A stretch of 64,000 nt of DNA from Plasmodium brasilianum (GCF_023973825.1 NC_090121.1:1534001-1598000); one strand, 5' to 3'. Shown: positions 1 to 12,373, numbered from the stretch's first letter. A program made the numbers and translations. The notes: a model not told the origin generated them from the letters alone.

Positions 1-1
1 T

Positions 2-3000
2 ATTGAGGAAAGTAGAAATCGAGCTGACGATTTATCACATCTAGTTGATAAAACAATGGAGGATGGTATACGAAAGAATAATGATCATTTGAAAAAAATA
101 GAAGGGGGATGTACAACAAATGACAAAGTAAATTATGCAATGGATAACGGTAGTTATAAAGACGGTTGTAATGGAAACCATAATGAGGATGATTATTATA
201 ATTATGTACAAAATAATGAGGAAAGAGAACTTAATTATGAGCATAACATGAATAATCTCCTTAATTATAATTACGGTGGTGTTTATAATGAAAATTGTTC
301 ACTGCCAAAAAATTATAAGAATGACTCGGGGAAGTATAACAATTATAACTGTATTTATGAAAATTATAATAGCAAGTACGGACAGAGTTATGCTAAAGGT
401 ATTGAGGGGAATGATGATCCTAAGCATGAAGCATACAAACGAATTTCCCCATTAAGGCGTAATACAGCAAATAGAACTACTGATGAAAATATGATGTGTA
501 ATGAGTGGGAGAGAGATGATTTATCTTTTCATTGCCAGCCATATGAAGCAGTTAGTAATGAGAGAAAGGTAAAAGGAAGTTTAGGTATACACGCAGATAA
601 CAGTTGGAATTATCGCCCTAACAGGCCTAATCAGACAAATCAGCATCATAATAGGCCATATCAGCCTAATCTATCTTACCTTCATCGGCATTCCTATGAG
701 CATAAAACGAAACAGGGAAACTACAACAGGGACTCAAGAAGACACAGTAAATATGACAGAGACTCAGAAAGGTGCATATCCAATTTTGAAGCAAGCGATG
801 GGACTGGAAATAGGAATGGAAATGGACATAGAGATAGAGAAAATAAAACAAGAAGAAAGGATAACAGAATAGGGGGTAAATATCGAAATGGTTATGTAAA
901 TTATAGGCATGGAAACAGTATGTATTATAAAGAGGCAGACAGTAACTGTAATGGTAGTAGCACTATCCACAGGAGCAGCTGCTATGATAATAATAGCAAG
1001 AGGGATATTCAAAGGAATGCCCTTCACAGGGGCAGTAGTGCATGTTCACCGAGAGCGAACAATGCTCCATTTGCAAACATTGAAGGGGATGATGTTTGCG
1101 AATCAGATCCCCCTCATTTGGTAGATGAACATATAAAGGAAAATAAAAATTGTTTAGTTAGAAAGAAAATATTGTTGACTGAAGATATTAGAAATAATGC
1201 TCAAAAGAATATAGAGAGATTGTCGATTTACAAATTGAGAGAAGATATCTTAAGGATGGTAGAAGCAAATGACATTACGTTTATTCATGGTGAAACGGGG
1301 TCAGGTAAATCTACATGTGTTCCGAGATTTTTACTAGAAGATATTTTAAAAAAAAATAAAAAAAAAATAAATATTATTGTAACTGAGCCAAGAAGAATTG
1401 CTTGTATAGCTTTATCAAAAATATTATCAGAACTGACTAATGAAAAGTTAGGTGGTAAGATAGGATATAGAATATCAGGTGAATCTTTATATGACCCCGA
1501 GAAAACTGTTATCACATATATAACTATAGGGTATTTATTTAAACTATTTTTGCATCATAAAAATATATACAAAAGGTTTACACATGTAATTATTGATGAA
1601 ATACATGATCGAAGTATACTCTTAGATATTGTATTATTATTTATAAAATTATATTTACATAATAAGGATAAGGAGGAGCACATGTTTAAATTAATTATTA
1701 TGTCAGCAACTATGCAGAGAGATTTATTTTATTCCTACTTCCAGCATGATAATATAAAGATGGATAGCATATTTATAGGTACGAAAATTTATAATATAGA
1801 TACATTTTACATAGAAGATATTATAGAATACGCAAGGAAGGGCATGAGCAATGCTAGTGTTGCAAGCAGCAGTGGTGGTGATGGAAGTGGTAACGGCATT
1901 GTTGATGATACAGAAGACACGAAGACGGAGCATGTGCACGAAAGAGTAATAGAGTACATCCTTAGAAAAAAGAATTATACAAAGCTGGAGCTGTCGAAAA
2001 ATTCAGAAATGTTGTTATACAAAATAAAAAATGAATATGATAAGAATATACACATGTTTAATAATAAAAATTTGATTCATTCAGAGAACAGAGATTTAGA
2101 TGTAGATGAAATAATTCCAGCGAATGTTTTTTCAAATATATCTACGCTTTGTTTAGACTTAGTATACAATTTATGTTTAAAGGGGGATAGCGTTTTAATA
2201 TTCCTGTCTGGTATGCAAGATATAACGGACATGTATCATCAATTAAGTATGACTATAAATAATGGAGGTCATAATTATAATGTTAAATTCCATATTCATA
2301 TGTTACATAGTTGTTTATATGATAATACTATTAGTAAATTAAAAGGAAATGACTCTGATATCAAGATTTTTTTATCCTCAAATATTGCCGAGAGTTCTAT
2401 TACTATTCCTAATGTAAGACTAGTTATTGATTTTTGTATTCAAAAAAATATTGAATATAATACGAAAAAAAAAGCGCATATTTTAGTGAAAAAATGGATA
2501 AACAAATCTTCCATGGAACAAAGGAAAGGTAGGTGTGGTAGAACTTGTCATGGTATATGCATTAGAATGATCAGTAAGCACTTTTTAAACTTATTAAGGG
2601 ACCACAAGTTATCGGAAATATATACGCACAGTTTGCACTTGTTATATTTGTATATTTTGAAGAGCATGCCAGTGTTAAATACTCTATTGGGAAGAAGAGG
2701 TCAGTGTATTAGCGAAAGGGATGGTGAAACTGCTATTAGCACTAGTGCTGTATTTAGTAGCGGAACCACTGAGAATGGGAGGATGATGAATGAGAAAGGA
2801 ATGAAGAACAGGCTAAATATATATCACGTTCTGGGTATGATTATAGAAAAACCATCTAGGGAAAAAATCAAAAATACTAGATACGAATTAGAACAAATGA
2901 AGGCCATTATAAAAATAAAAGATAAAATAATTATTTCAATTATTGGACAAATAATGATACGATTTAATTTAAGTTTTAACTTATGTAAATTACTATTATA

Positions 3001-4984
3001 TGGAGTTATATTAGACTTAACATTTGATACTATAATAATTATTAGTATATTAAATACAAATGATATATTCCCTACATTTAATTTATATTCCTCTAGAAAT
3101 ATTTATTCATATGGTGTATTCTTAGAATTATTATTAAAACAAAAAGAATATTTTGATGGAAAAACATATTCAGAACCAATCATGTTAAGAAATGTTTTTA
3201 TAGAATGGTTATGCATATTTTTACTTTACATTCAAGAGTTAAGAAAGAAAAACAAATTTAATAAAAACGATTTGAAAAATTATTACATTCATACATGTTC
3301 CATCATGAATAAAAAAAATTATATAAATGTGAAGAAATTACTATGTGTAATCAATAGCGTCGAAAATATGTGTAGAAAAATGCTTAAAATAGTTAGCTAT
3401 GGCAGCAATGCGTATAGGTCCACCCGCTATTTGTTGAATTTGCTAAGGGGGGAAATAGGGAAGGTTAGAAGTGATCAGAGAGGGATTAATGGCCTAGACG
3501 AAAATCATAATGTGAGCAGTGTAAATAGGATGAGAGAGAAGGAGAAGGAGAAGGAGGAGGATGTAAATATGTGGAGTAGTGGTAACATGGGGGATGATGT
3601 GAATGAGGGAAATGTCTTTCGTATAGTAAGCAAGTACGCGCATTATGATCACCACACGAATGAAAATCTTTACTTGAAGTTTTTATTCGCCTTAGCTTTT
3701 TCCCCTCTCTTTATACACGGTACCCCTAATCTATCACTTAAAGACATGAATGAGGGAAAAAAGAAGAGCAAAAAGTTATTGAGTGTGTTAAATTTTATGA
3801 CTGAAAGGAGGTTAAATACGAAAGACTGCATATATTTTAGCGGTGTAAACATATTCGACATAAATATTTTGAAAAGGGGGTTATATATCATGTGTCCATA
3901 CTTATCGCTCGATGTTTATCACAATAGAGGTATGTACATCGTTCATTTTAACAACAAGGGTGTGAACAGTTACCTGAACGGGTTAAGAAGTTGCCATAGA
4001 GGCAGTTATCAAAGTGGAAACCGAAGCAGCAATGCAGATATCCATGCGAATTACCCTGTTTGCACACATGACTACATGGACAGTCAAAGATATGAAGACA
4101 CGGGTGGTAATCTCTACGTTGTCCATGATGATTACCGAAACAACGGTACTGCTACTATTACTACGACTACGACTAATACTTCTAGTACTATTACTACTAG
4201 CACTGCCACCTCTCCCCTGTTAATGAAAAATCTTCACATAAATGGAAACAGTGCAAATGGTTCGTATCATACCCTAAATAGAATGATTAAAAATGGTAAC
4301 AACAACCAGTTTGCTCTAAATGAATTTAACAGCTTTTCTTCAAATGGGATAAATATGAAACAGTGCACAGAAATAATAGAAATGATTAGAGCTGAACTGA
4401 TTTACATGTATAATAATAATGTCGAAAGAAATATTTTTACAAATTTTTATAATAACATTCTAAACCTAATACTAGACGTGCATGCATATGTGCCAGTGTG
4501 CATAAATAAAAAAGATGAAATTAATAATGTGTTTTTATGTACAAGTATTATTAACATGTTTTCAAATGGGAGATGGTCCTTCCCCATGCCACTGTATAAC
4601 AGTAGCGGTAGAAGTAATAGTAGTAGTGTTCGTGGTGGTAAAGGCATAAACGATGTGAATGACTATTTCGTTCATAAGTACGAACTGAAGAAGCCGAAGC
4701 ATTTGTTTCTAGTCAAGTGGCTTCTTCTAGACAAAGATAACTACAAAATAAAAAAGGGAAAAAATGGAAAAAATGGAAAACAGGGTGGTGGTAATAGTAA
4801 TAGTAGTAGGGGAAAAGGCTTAGAGAAGTGCGAAAAAGAGGCCATGATGGACAGTGCGCAAGATGGCAGTAGTAGCAGAAGCAGCAGTAGTAGTAGTAGA
4901 AATGGGAGAGATGCCGCTGATACCTCTAATCGCAGTGATAAAGAAGGAAGTTGTAACTCCCCAGGGGAAGTGAAAAACAGCTCC

Positions 4985-5023
<39 letters not shown>

Positions 5024-6535
5024 AACAACAACAATAACAACAATAACAACAACAATAACAACAATAACCCGTATAGAAAAACAGATGATCCTATCGTGGA
5101 CGACGTAAAGGTTGAGGAGGAGAGGGATGACAAAGGCGGATCAAGCAGCACGTACAGCACATTGAACAAAAAAAGCAAACAAAAAAAATTAAAGTGCAAT
5201 TTGAATTTTAGGTCAGTACTTGGTTTTTTATCTCTATGTCCATTTAGTTATGACCCGAAAAAAAATATATATGAAAATCAGGCATCTGAAATTTTTGCTG
5301 TTTGTGCAAGTATTGATTACAATTGTGCTAATATCTCATATACATGGGTAAATTACGCTACAGTTATTCCAATGGCTTATTTTCTTACCTTCTTTTTAAC
5401 ATCCTTACCATTTCATGATAATATAATTTTTCAAACGAGTACAAATTTACTTGGGTGTGATATACTATCAGTGAAAATCTTTGATTCAAAAGAAATAATT
5501 TTTATTAACACGAAAAACAATAAATCCAAGTTGAAGTCCAAGACATATCCCGGTGGTAGTAATACCAGCTCAGAAGCCATAGGCGATAATGTAAGGGGTG
5601 CTCGTGTTAATAAGTTTGACTTACTGCGGATTAATTATGTGAGATATTGTCTTTCGAAAATTTTACTCACACTTACCTTGTCGTATAACAACCATGATGA
5701 GAACAAAAAGAAGCAGCAGGAACATCAGAAGCAACATCACCTGCTGGAGTTGCCTCTACCGTTATCACAGTTGAGTAACTATGACAACATACCTCTATTT
5801 GTGAAGGATAAAAACAGGGATGAGATGTCCGAATGGACAGAAGGCAGAAATGTGGAGGAGGAAGGAAATCCGTATGAACGTAGTACTATAATAGAGCACC
5901 AGAAGAAGGGAGAGAAGAAGCAAATGGAGGAAAACGAGACGGAAGAAGAGGAAGGAGGAGGGGGCTATTTCAGTGAGGACGATGTCATGAGTGATATTGA
6001 AGAAAATAATGTATTGAGGGAAAATTTATATTTAAAAAAGATTGTTCATAATATGATAAATGAAAATAATAGTGAAAAAATTAATTATAATGATTATTCT
6101 GTCGAAAATAATACTAATAATAACTTTGATGATGACAGAATATTTGATATGTCCATTTTATGTGAGGATGAAAATTTGGAAATTTTAAATAATAAATGGA
6201 ATAATTACAAAGGAGAAAGACTAATTAAAGCATACAGTTACCTGTACAACGTTTTAACAAGAAAAAAAGATTCTTTTTATGAATCTAAAGATATTAAAGA
6301 AAAGTCTTTAAACTCTTTTGAAGCTGTAAAAAACTGTTATATGAATAACAATTTTGTGGTTCAAGTTACAAATGGAATGAATGCATATACTAATTCTGAT
6401 TCTGAGGACTATATTTTCTTTCAGCCTGTTAATATCTCGGCGATTCGGAACGCAAATTTTCAGTTGAGGTCTATGTATTACAGGGAATGTTCTCCCGACT
6501 TGTCGTACAACCAAGCAGGGAGGAAAAGCGGCTAG
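2..6535 (+). CDS. DHX57: DEAH/DExH-box ATP-dependent RNA helicase, DHX57-like (5' partial)
   Basis: A superfamily 2 RNA helicase expected to unwind or remodel RNA using ATP. Counting from the first ATG (position 56, 2159 aa), the visible motifs are GETGSGKST (motif I, about residue 411), TEPRRIA (Ia, about 443), DEIHDR (II, about 512), SAT (III, about 549), SSNIAESSIT (V, about 773) and QRKGRCGR (VI, about 821). An HA2-like helical region and a C-terminal OB-fold-like block (about 1720-1830) follow. The N-terminal 380 residues and several inserts are low complexity, including about 28 consecutive Asn at 4985-5068. The frame stays open upstream of the ATG to base 2 and reads as plausible protein, so the true start may lie outside the window. 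The DHX57 name rests on remembered synteny with P. falciparum PF3D7_0310500; the DExH class itself is certain. Confidence 0.9.
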
Positions 6536-6548
6536 ACGGCTTGGTGTT

Positions 6549-6589
<41 letters not shown>

Positions 6590-7634
6590 AGGAAAGACTT
6601 ATGTGGAGACTTTCTTTTTATATACAAACATACGCATACATATACACATACACATAATCATACATTTATATATAAATACGCCATATATGTATGACTTAGA
6701 AAAACAGCGAGAGCGCAATGCTTGTTTATTTTTGTTGAAAAGCAAGTTCTTAATTCTTTGTTTGTTTTTGTATATAAATGCTGAATAAAGGAAAGTAACG
6801 TTGGAATTGCTTGTCATTCCTCAATACCTTTTTTTTTTTTTTTTTTTTAATGCATTCATTTATATGAGACTATTTCGTTTTGCACATGGTAGGGGATATC
6901 TCACCCGCGAAACAGTTTGTCCGTTTTTTTAAAAAAATAAATAAATAAAAGAAAGAACAATAAAACGAAGCAAAATAAATCAAAAAAAAAAAAAAAAAAA
7001 TAAAAAAGATAAAGTATAACAAAATAAACTTTGTTTATGCGTGTGTAATTAACAAAATTGCTCATATGAAATAATAATTTAACATTGCTCCGTATGATTG
7101 ATGTTTCTTGTGGTGCTTCTTTTTTTTTTTTTTTTTTTCAACAACTGAGATATTTTTTGTATTCAAGTAGTACATAATAAAAGAAAAAGCACTTCGATTA
7201 GATTCAAAATGTATGCACCATTATTTTAAAAGCCGATTAAAAGGGATCAACAACAAATAGGTCTCTCCATTTCGATTTTACCCAAACACATGCTGTATTT
7301 TTTTCAAGATAATACGGGAAAAAATGACAAATTCGTGGCTTGTATGATAACTATAACTATGTACATATACGTAGGGACGGACAAACGCACACAAGTTTGA
7401 ATTTGTCAAGTTTTAATACTCCACAAATTATGCAATTTCGAAGTAAGGCGTCGCTGCTGCTTATCAGCAAAAATTTTATACATATAGATGCATACATACA
7501 TATATATGTGGACTTTTGAGAATGTAAAAAAAAAAAAAAAAAAAAAAAAAAGACCGTACGAAAAAGCAAATTTTCTACAAAAAGCTTCTTAACATGTTTT
7601 CCTTTGGAAGAGACAAAACTGGAGCTCTCCAATT
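6536..7634. other. Convergent intergenic region with long dA:dT tracts
   Basis: This lies between the 3' ends of the helicase and PIESP1. It holds a run of 36 A at 6551-6586, further A/T runs near 6830-6850, 6980-7002, 7120-7138 and 7527-7550, and AT-rich spacer. Two short overlapping frames at 6599-6817 are composition artefacts. I see no gene. Both 3'UTRs presumably end here. Confidence 0.7.
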
Positions 7635-10600
7635 TTACAATTCATCATTGTTGTGTTCATTTGGGTTGACATTTGAAGTTTCTCCCTTGTCAGGAGGAGT
7701 TGGACCAGCCAATTCGTCCTTGCTTTCAGGTCTGCTTTTATTTGATGACCAGCTGCTCTTCTTTTCACTACTTCTTTTTTGAGTCCTTATTTGTTCTAAG
7801 AATTCATCATAGTCATAATAATCTTCATTAAATTCGTCCACCTCATCCGATTCATCCGATTCATCCGATTCGTCCACCTCATCCGCTTCATCCGCTTCAT
7901 CCACTTCATCCGCTTCATCCACTTCATCCACTTCATCCGTTTCATCTCTCTGTTTTCCTTCCAACGAGGGTGGTGAATCTACCTCCCTCCTCTGAACGTA
8001 ATTATTTGTATACATTTTTTTTCTTTTTTTCCTCCCCCTTGTATTGGTGTTAGCCCCCGATTTTTGAAAATATACCCTTTCTTGTACTTCCTTCATAAAG
8101 AATTTGTTCAAATTGAATATACGCTTGTATTTTGTACTTGATTGGATCTTATCATACATCTTATTAATAACTTTGAATAAATCTTTTAGTAATTTATTGG
8201 TATCGTTTTTGTCTAATTTGGTAAGGTAAAAGTAATAGTGAAACACATGGTCGGTAAAATTTTTATGATTTCTGTCTAAGTAGTCTATATAGGAATCTCT
8301 ACTTGTCGTAGTTGCTTCTTTATTGTAGTTTACTAAATGATGAAAAAACAATTTCTTTGTTTCTTCAGGTGTGTTTTCTTTATTTAATTTGTTAAAACTT
8401 ATTGGCACGAGTGTATTTAAATATATTTTATTATATTCATGGGGGCTATTTTGAAAAAATCCTTCAAAATTTATTGGCAATATATTTAAATTTTTCATCC
8501 ATTCACCTAAAATTATATCATCTGCATATGAACTATTCAAAGGACAAGTGCAATTATTACAAGAGTAAATTCTTTTTACCGCTTCATCGTTCATTAATAT
8601 TCCTGCACCTCCTGTTAAGTAATCATAATGAAATTTGCCTTCATCCGCGGATGAGAAATAATTATAACGATTACCCAGATAAATAGGAGTAACATCATAT
8701 GCACTGTTGGATGTTACCCCTGTGTTTGCTCCACTACCTTTTTTGCAATATATCGGAATATAATCATACTTTTTCAACAGCATAATGGTCTCTAAATAAT
8801 TTCGTTTTATATAATTATACAAACGCAATGATTTATTGTTCGGAAAATTTTGAAGAAAAGAAGCTTCACTGTCTTTTAAAAACTCAAAGCTTTTCACATA
8901 CTTGTCATACATGTACTTCCTCGAATGAATACATCCATTTAATGTTAAGTTAATTACATCAACTAAATTTTTTGTATTTACAAATGTATCATCATCAGCA
9001 ATAAAAAAAAATCTTTTTCTCGAATTTTTATCAATATACTCTTCATAAAAATAATAAATCATATGCTTTAACTTTTCACATAATCCATCTTTTGTAGTAA
9101 TTTCTTTGTTGTAATATAATAATGTATCATATGTAGAACTCTCTTTATCTGACATGTATATTACATCTATATGAACATCCTCTGAGTCAAATGCACTTTT
9201 TAAATATTCCATATTAAGTACATGTGTTCCTGCTTTTTCTTCTTTTAATTTACTGTCATATTTAAAATTCTGGAAAATCTTTTTGGTATTTTCTTTATTA
9301 TCATATGTATTTTTTATATGTGGTATTCTATCGTTTTCTATATTTATACTTGTTTTAACCCCTATTAATAAATTTTGATAACTTAAATTATTTTCATTTT
9401 CATCTAATAACTTATCATATTTGTTATTTATTCTGTTTAGCTTCATTTTGTACTCATCCAACGACTTGAACTCTATTCCTTCTGTTTCAACCATATACTG
9501 TTTCAACTTCAAATCGTTTTCGATACTCATCATGTGGAATTTATCGAAATCGACGAACGACTCCCTCTTTGATCTGATAGAGTAACTCACACAGGTAGAC
9601 ACGGGGTAAAACAGGTTGAAGTAGCCGAGCACCACGTCCACCGCGTCCTCGCATTGTTCATTGGAGGATTGTTCATTGGAGGATTGTTCGTTGGAGGATT
9701 GTTCGTTGGAGGATTGTTCATTGGAGGATTGTTCGTTGGAGGATTGTTCATTGGAGGATTGTTCATTGGAGGATTGTTCGTTGGAGGATTGTTCATTGGA
9801 GGATTGTTCGTTGGAGGATTGTTCGTTGGAGGATTGTTCATTGGAGGATTGTTCGTTGGAGGATTGTTCGTTGGAGGTCTGCTTATCATTGCTCCGTGTA
9901 TCTTGGCTAAGCTTATCACCGCCTTGTTTCCCCCCCTGTATGGTCCAATTTGTGCCAGATACCTCTGCCTTGCTATCTTTAAACAAATGCAAAATTTGAT
10001 CGCGTTTGTAAATTTCAAAATCGCTCATTTCGTTGTCCAGTAGGTGCACATTGCTCTCATCACTCAAGCAGCAATTGTCAAAGTGTGTTAACTGTACATT
10101 GAAATGTTCATCAACATATTTCGTTATTTCGAAAATAGGATCAGGGTGTATATTAGAAGAGAAATAATGTTCATCTTTCTCCTTCGACTTTTGAAAATGG
10201 TCATAAACATTTTTCAACAATACTAAATCTATTATGATGCCACTATTAAGAGAGGGGAAAAGAAAATCTTTATTTAAATGATTGTTGTGAAGTACAGACG
10301 GGTTTTTATCATTAAACCCATACCCGATAAGTAACCCCTTGTAAGTATCATTCTCAATGATATACTTATCACTACCATTATCATCGTTATTTAAAAAAAA
10401 TTTCTTTTCTCTTTGGAGCATCTCTTCTATATTATTTAAATGATTATTTTTACCATTGCTGTTTTTACTTAATACATTATTCATTCTTTGCTTTTCTTCG
10501 ACTTTTTCTTTCACTTGTCTGTTGTATTCTTCCAGTATCGCCTTAACATGTATGTTTCCCTTTTTGTAAATGGATTCATTGTATATGTACTTATCCAGCA

Positions 10601-11180
10601 TTCGAAGGAACAACTCAAGGTTCTGTGGATGTATGCGGGAGTAAGCTGTCCCGATGTATATATACCGAATGGTCTTTCCTTTGTTTACACCGTTTGCTGC
10701 TCCATTTGCTGCTCCATTTGATGCTCCATTTGCTGCTCCATTTGATGCTCCATTTGCTGCTCCATTTGCTGCTCCATTTGCTGCTCCGTTTGCTGCTTCA
10801 TTTGCTGCTCCATTTGCTGCTCCATTTGCTGCTCCATTTGATGCTCCATTTGATGCTCCATTTGATGCTCCGTTTACATCTTTCCCTTTTATTTGCTCGT
10901 ATGTATCAGCTAACAGGTGAAAGATACTAGTGTGCTTTAAATTTTGCAGGTTGAGAAGTTCCTCATCAAGAGTATACAAATTGGTGTCAAGCTCCAAATC
11001 GAATATTAGACTATGTAGTAAACGTTCACCGAAGGTTAGATGGACTATGGGTTCGTTTAATATTATAAACTTTGTTTTATTTCTTATATTTCTAAATAGT
11101 TTATCCTTAATGGTATTGCATTTTACATATGCCAAATATAAAGTACATATCAAACAAAAAAGTACTTTCGTTATTTTCAT
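7635..11180 (-). CDS. PIESP1: PIESP1; secretory-pathway GT31 glycosyltransferase, B3GLCT-like
   Basis: A single-exon 1181-aa protein. Residues 1-21 form a signal peptide (MKITKVLFCLICTLYLAYVKC). Two repeat blocks follow: NGA(A/S) units at about 102-163 and fifteen SSNEQ pentamers at about 436-508. The C-terminal half looks like a GT31 (Fringe/C1GALT/B3GLCT) domain: FIADDDTFVNTKNL near 727 (DDD metal site), YLTGGAGILM near 857, the CxC pair in NNCTCPLN, YADDIILGEWM near 887 and LVPISFNKL near 930. An acidic Asp/Glu tract at about 1080-1115 precedes the terminus NNDEL, a KDEL-like ER retrieval signal. By family knowledge the likely activity is glucosyl transfer to O-fucose on thrombospondin repeats. 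The name PIESP1 (parasite-infected erythrocyte surface protein) comes from the P. falciparum orthologue; the signals here argue for the ER lumen. The domain call is strong, the exact acceptor inferred. Confidence 0.88.
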   Translation of the reverse strand: MKITKVLFCLICTLYLAYVKCNTIKDKLFRNIRNKTKFIILNEPIVHLTFGERLLHSLIFDLELDTNLYTLDEELLNLQNLKHTSIFHLLADTYEQIKGKDVNGASNGASNGASNGAANGAANGAANEAANGAANGAANGAANGASNGAANGASNGAANGAANGVNKGKTIRYIYIGTAYSRIHPQNLELFLRMLDKYIYNESIYKKGNIHVKAILEEYNRQVKEKVEEKQRMNNVLSKNSNGKNNHLNNIEEMLQREKKFFLNNDDNGSDKYIIENDTYKGLLIGYGFNDKNPSVLHNNHLNKDFLFPSLNSGIIIDLVLLKNVYDHFQKSKEKDEHYFSSNIHPDPIFEITKYVDEHFNVQLTHFDNCCLSDESNVHLLDNEMSDFEIYKRDQILHLFKDSKAEVSGTNWTIQGGKQGGDKLSQDTRSNDKQTSNEQSSNEQSSNEQSSNEQSSNEQSSNEQSSNEQSSNEQSSNEQSSNEQSSNEQSSNEQSSNEQSSNEQSSNEQCEDAVDVVLGYFNLFYPVSTCVSYSIRSKRESFVDFDKFHMMSIENDLKLKQYMVETEGIEFKSLDEYKMKLNRINNKYDKLLDENENNLSYQNLLIGVKTSINIENDRIPHIKNTYDNKENTKKIFQNFKYDSKLKEEKAGTHVLNMEYLKSAFDSEDVHIDVIYMSDKESSTYDTLLYYNKEITTKDGLCEKLKHMIYYFYEEYIDKNSRKRFFFIADDDTFVNTKNLVDVINLTLNGCIHSRKYMYDKYVKSFEFLKDSEASFLQNFPNNKSLRLYNYIKRNYLETIMLLKKYDYIPIYCKKGSGANTGVTSNSAYDVTPIYLGNRYNYFSSADEGKFHYDYLTGGAGILMNDEAVKRIYSCNNCTCPLNSSYADDIILGEWMKNLNILPINFEGFFQNSPHEYNKIYLNTLVPISFNKLNKENTPEETKKLFFHHLVNYNKEATTTSRDSYIDYLDRNHKNFTDHVFHYYFYLTKLDKNDTNKLLKDLFKVINKMYDKIQSSTKYKRIFNLNKFFMKEVQERVYFQKSGANTNTRGRKKRKKMYTNNYVQRREVDSPPSLEGKQRDETDEVDEVDEADEVDEADEADEVDESDESDESDEVDEFNEDYYDYDEFLEQIRTQKRSSEKKSSWSSNKSRPESKDELAGPTPPDKGETSNVNPNEHNNDEL
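9655..9874 (-). repeat. 15-bp in-frame tandem array encoding SSNEQ
   Basis: About fifteen near-identical 15-bp units (plus-strand unit ggaggattgttcrtt) encode the SSNEQ pentamer inside PIESP1. They differ mainly at one position (A or G). Because the unit is a multiple of 3 and lacks stops, it opens spurious antisense and alternative frames. Confidence 0.9.
10690..10875 (-). repeat. 12-bp in-frame tandem array encoding NGA(A/S)
   Basis: About fifteen 12-bp units (plus-strand unit gctgctccattt and variants) encode NGAS/NGAA repeats near the N-terminus of PIESP1. One unit reads NEAA. This is a typical length-polymorphic Plasmodium coding repeat. Confidence 0.88.
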
Positions 11181-11438
11181 ATTTTTTAAATGATAAATTT
11201 TCTCTTTAGGTACATATGCGTCACAGGCTTTTCCTGTTCTTGTACCCCTTTCGAAATGTATGTATTTGGAAGTAGTACTAGGAACATGCGCACCTTACTC
11301 ATGTATGAATGGCCTATGTGCAAATGTACGCATATATACGTATATATGCATATATAAAAAATACTTGTAACAAGCTCAAGCACAAGTGTGTATTTAAAAT
11401 GGGTTACTAATTACACAATTGATGAGAGTGTAAACGAA

Positions 11439-11469
<31 letters not shown>

Positions 11470-11847
11470 AGGAGTAGAATTGTTTGAACTCATTATGTCA
11501 GAGTGTGAATGCCTGACTACAAATAGGAACACAATGAGAAGAAGCGGACCAGGAAAAAAAGCTTTATCTGTTAATACATGTATGCGCTTATGCGGATATT
11601 CGCTTATGCGTGTGGAGAAGTGCTATTCTGGAAATCTAATTTTATGAAACCATTTTTTGACAAGCAAACAGTGCAAAGCAGTAAAGTTAAACTCTGAAAA
11701 GGCTAAACCAAATTTATTCCATAAGCCCAAAAAAAAAAAAAAAAAAAAAGTAAACTTTTAGAACTCGAACAATTTGAATTAAAACCTCAAAGTGGCTACC
11801 CCCACTTTATTTTATCGTTAATAAAAAAAAAAAAAAATTGAAAAGAA

Positions 11848-12039
11848 ATGGGCCAAATGAACATACGCGGTGAAGAGGCAAGATTTAAATTAAAAGATTT
11901 TATTCTCAAAATGGAAAAAAAAATACATGCACACAATTTAATTGTTATTCCTATTTTAATTGCTAAGAAAAAGAAAAAAAATGCGCCTTTGTCGGATGAA
12001 GCGAAAGAGGACACTGAAGGTCTACTTACACAACAATAA
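11848..12039 (+). CDS. Possible small protein of 63 aa (uncertain)
   Basis: An ATG-to-TAA frame of 63 codons lies in the gap between PIESP1 and the PGM-like gene. It is less AT-biased than its surroundings and has mixed composition (MGQMNIRGEEARFKLKDF at the start, then a KKKKK run and an acidic C-terminus), unlike the Tyr/Ile/Phe-rich noise frames nearby. A run of about 14 A just upstream could be a promoter or a splice tract. I recognise no family. An open frame this short can arise by chance, so it needs transcript or orthologue support. Confidence 0.3.
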   Translation: MGQMNIRGEEARFKLKDFILKMEKKIHAHNLIVIPILIAKKKKKNAPLSDEAKEDTEGLLTQQ

Positions 12040-12218
12040 ATGGATGGGCGTAAATAAATGTGTGTAAATGGATAAACATAAATGGATGGGCGTATATGGC
12101 TTAACGTAATACATTACTATTCCTCTGAGCAAGTAATATATATTCAAAAAGTGAATGCACGAGGCGTACTTACACGTTTAAGGAGATTGCTAGCATTTTT
12201 GCGCATACATTTACATAT

Positions 12219-12373
12219 AATGCTCATATATATATACTTATAATGCGCATATATATATACTTATAATGCGCATATATATATACTTATAATGTGCATATAT
12301 ATATACTTATAATGCGCATATATATATACTTATAATGTGCATATATATATACTTATAATGTGCATATATACAT
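12219..12373. repeat. 23-bp AT-rich tandem array
   Basis: About seven copies of a 23-bp unit of the form gcgcatatatatatacttataat, with gc/gt/ct variants at the junction. It is non-coding and lies between the PGM-like 3' end and PIESP1. Confidence 0.85.

Noticed and set aside
4741..5199. Minus-strand Leu-rich 152-codon frame
   Set aside because: It is the antisense of Asn and Ser repeats in the helicase gene.
9654..10043. Plus-strand frames encoding (GGLFI/V)n and (SLEDC)n
   Set aside because: These are antisense shadows of the SSNEQ-coding array in PIESP1.
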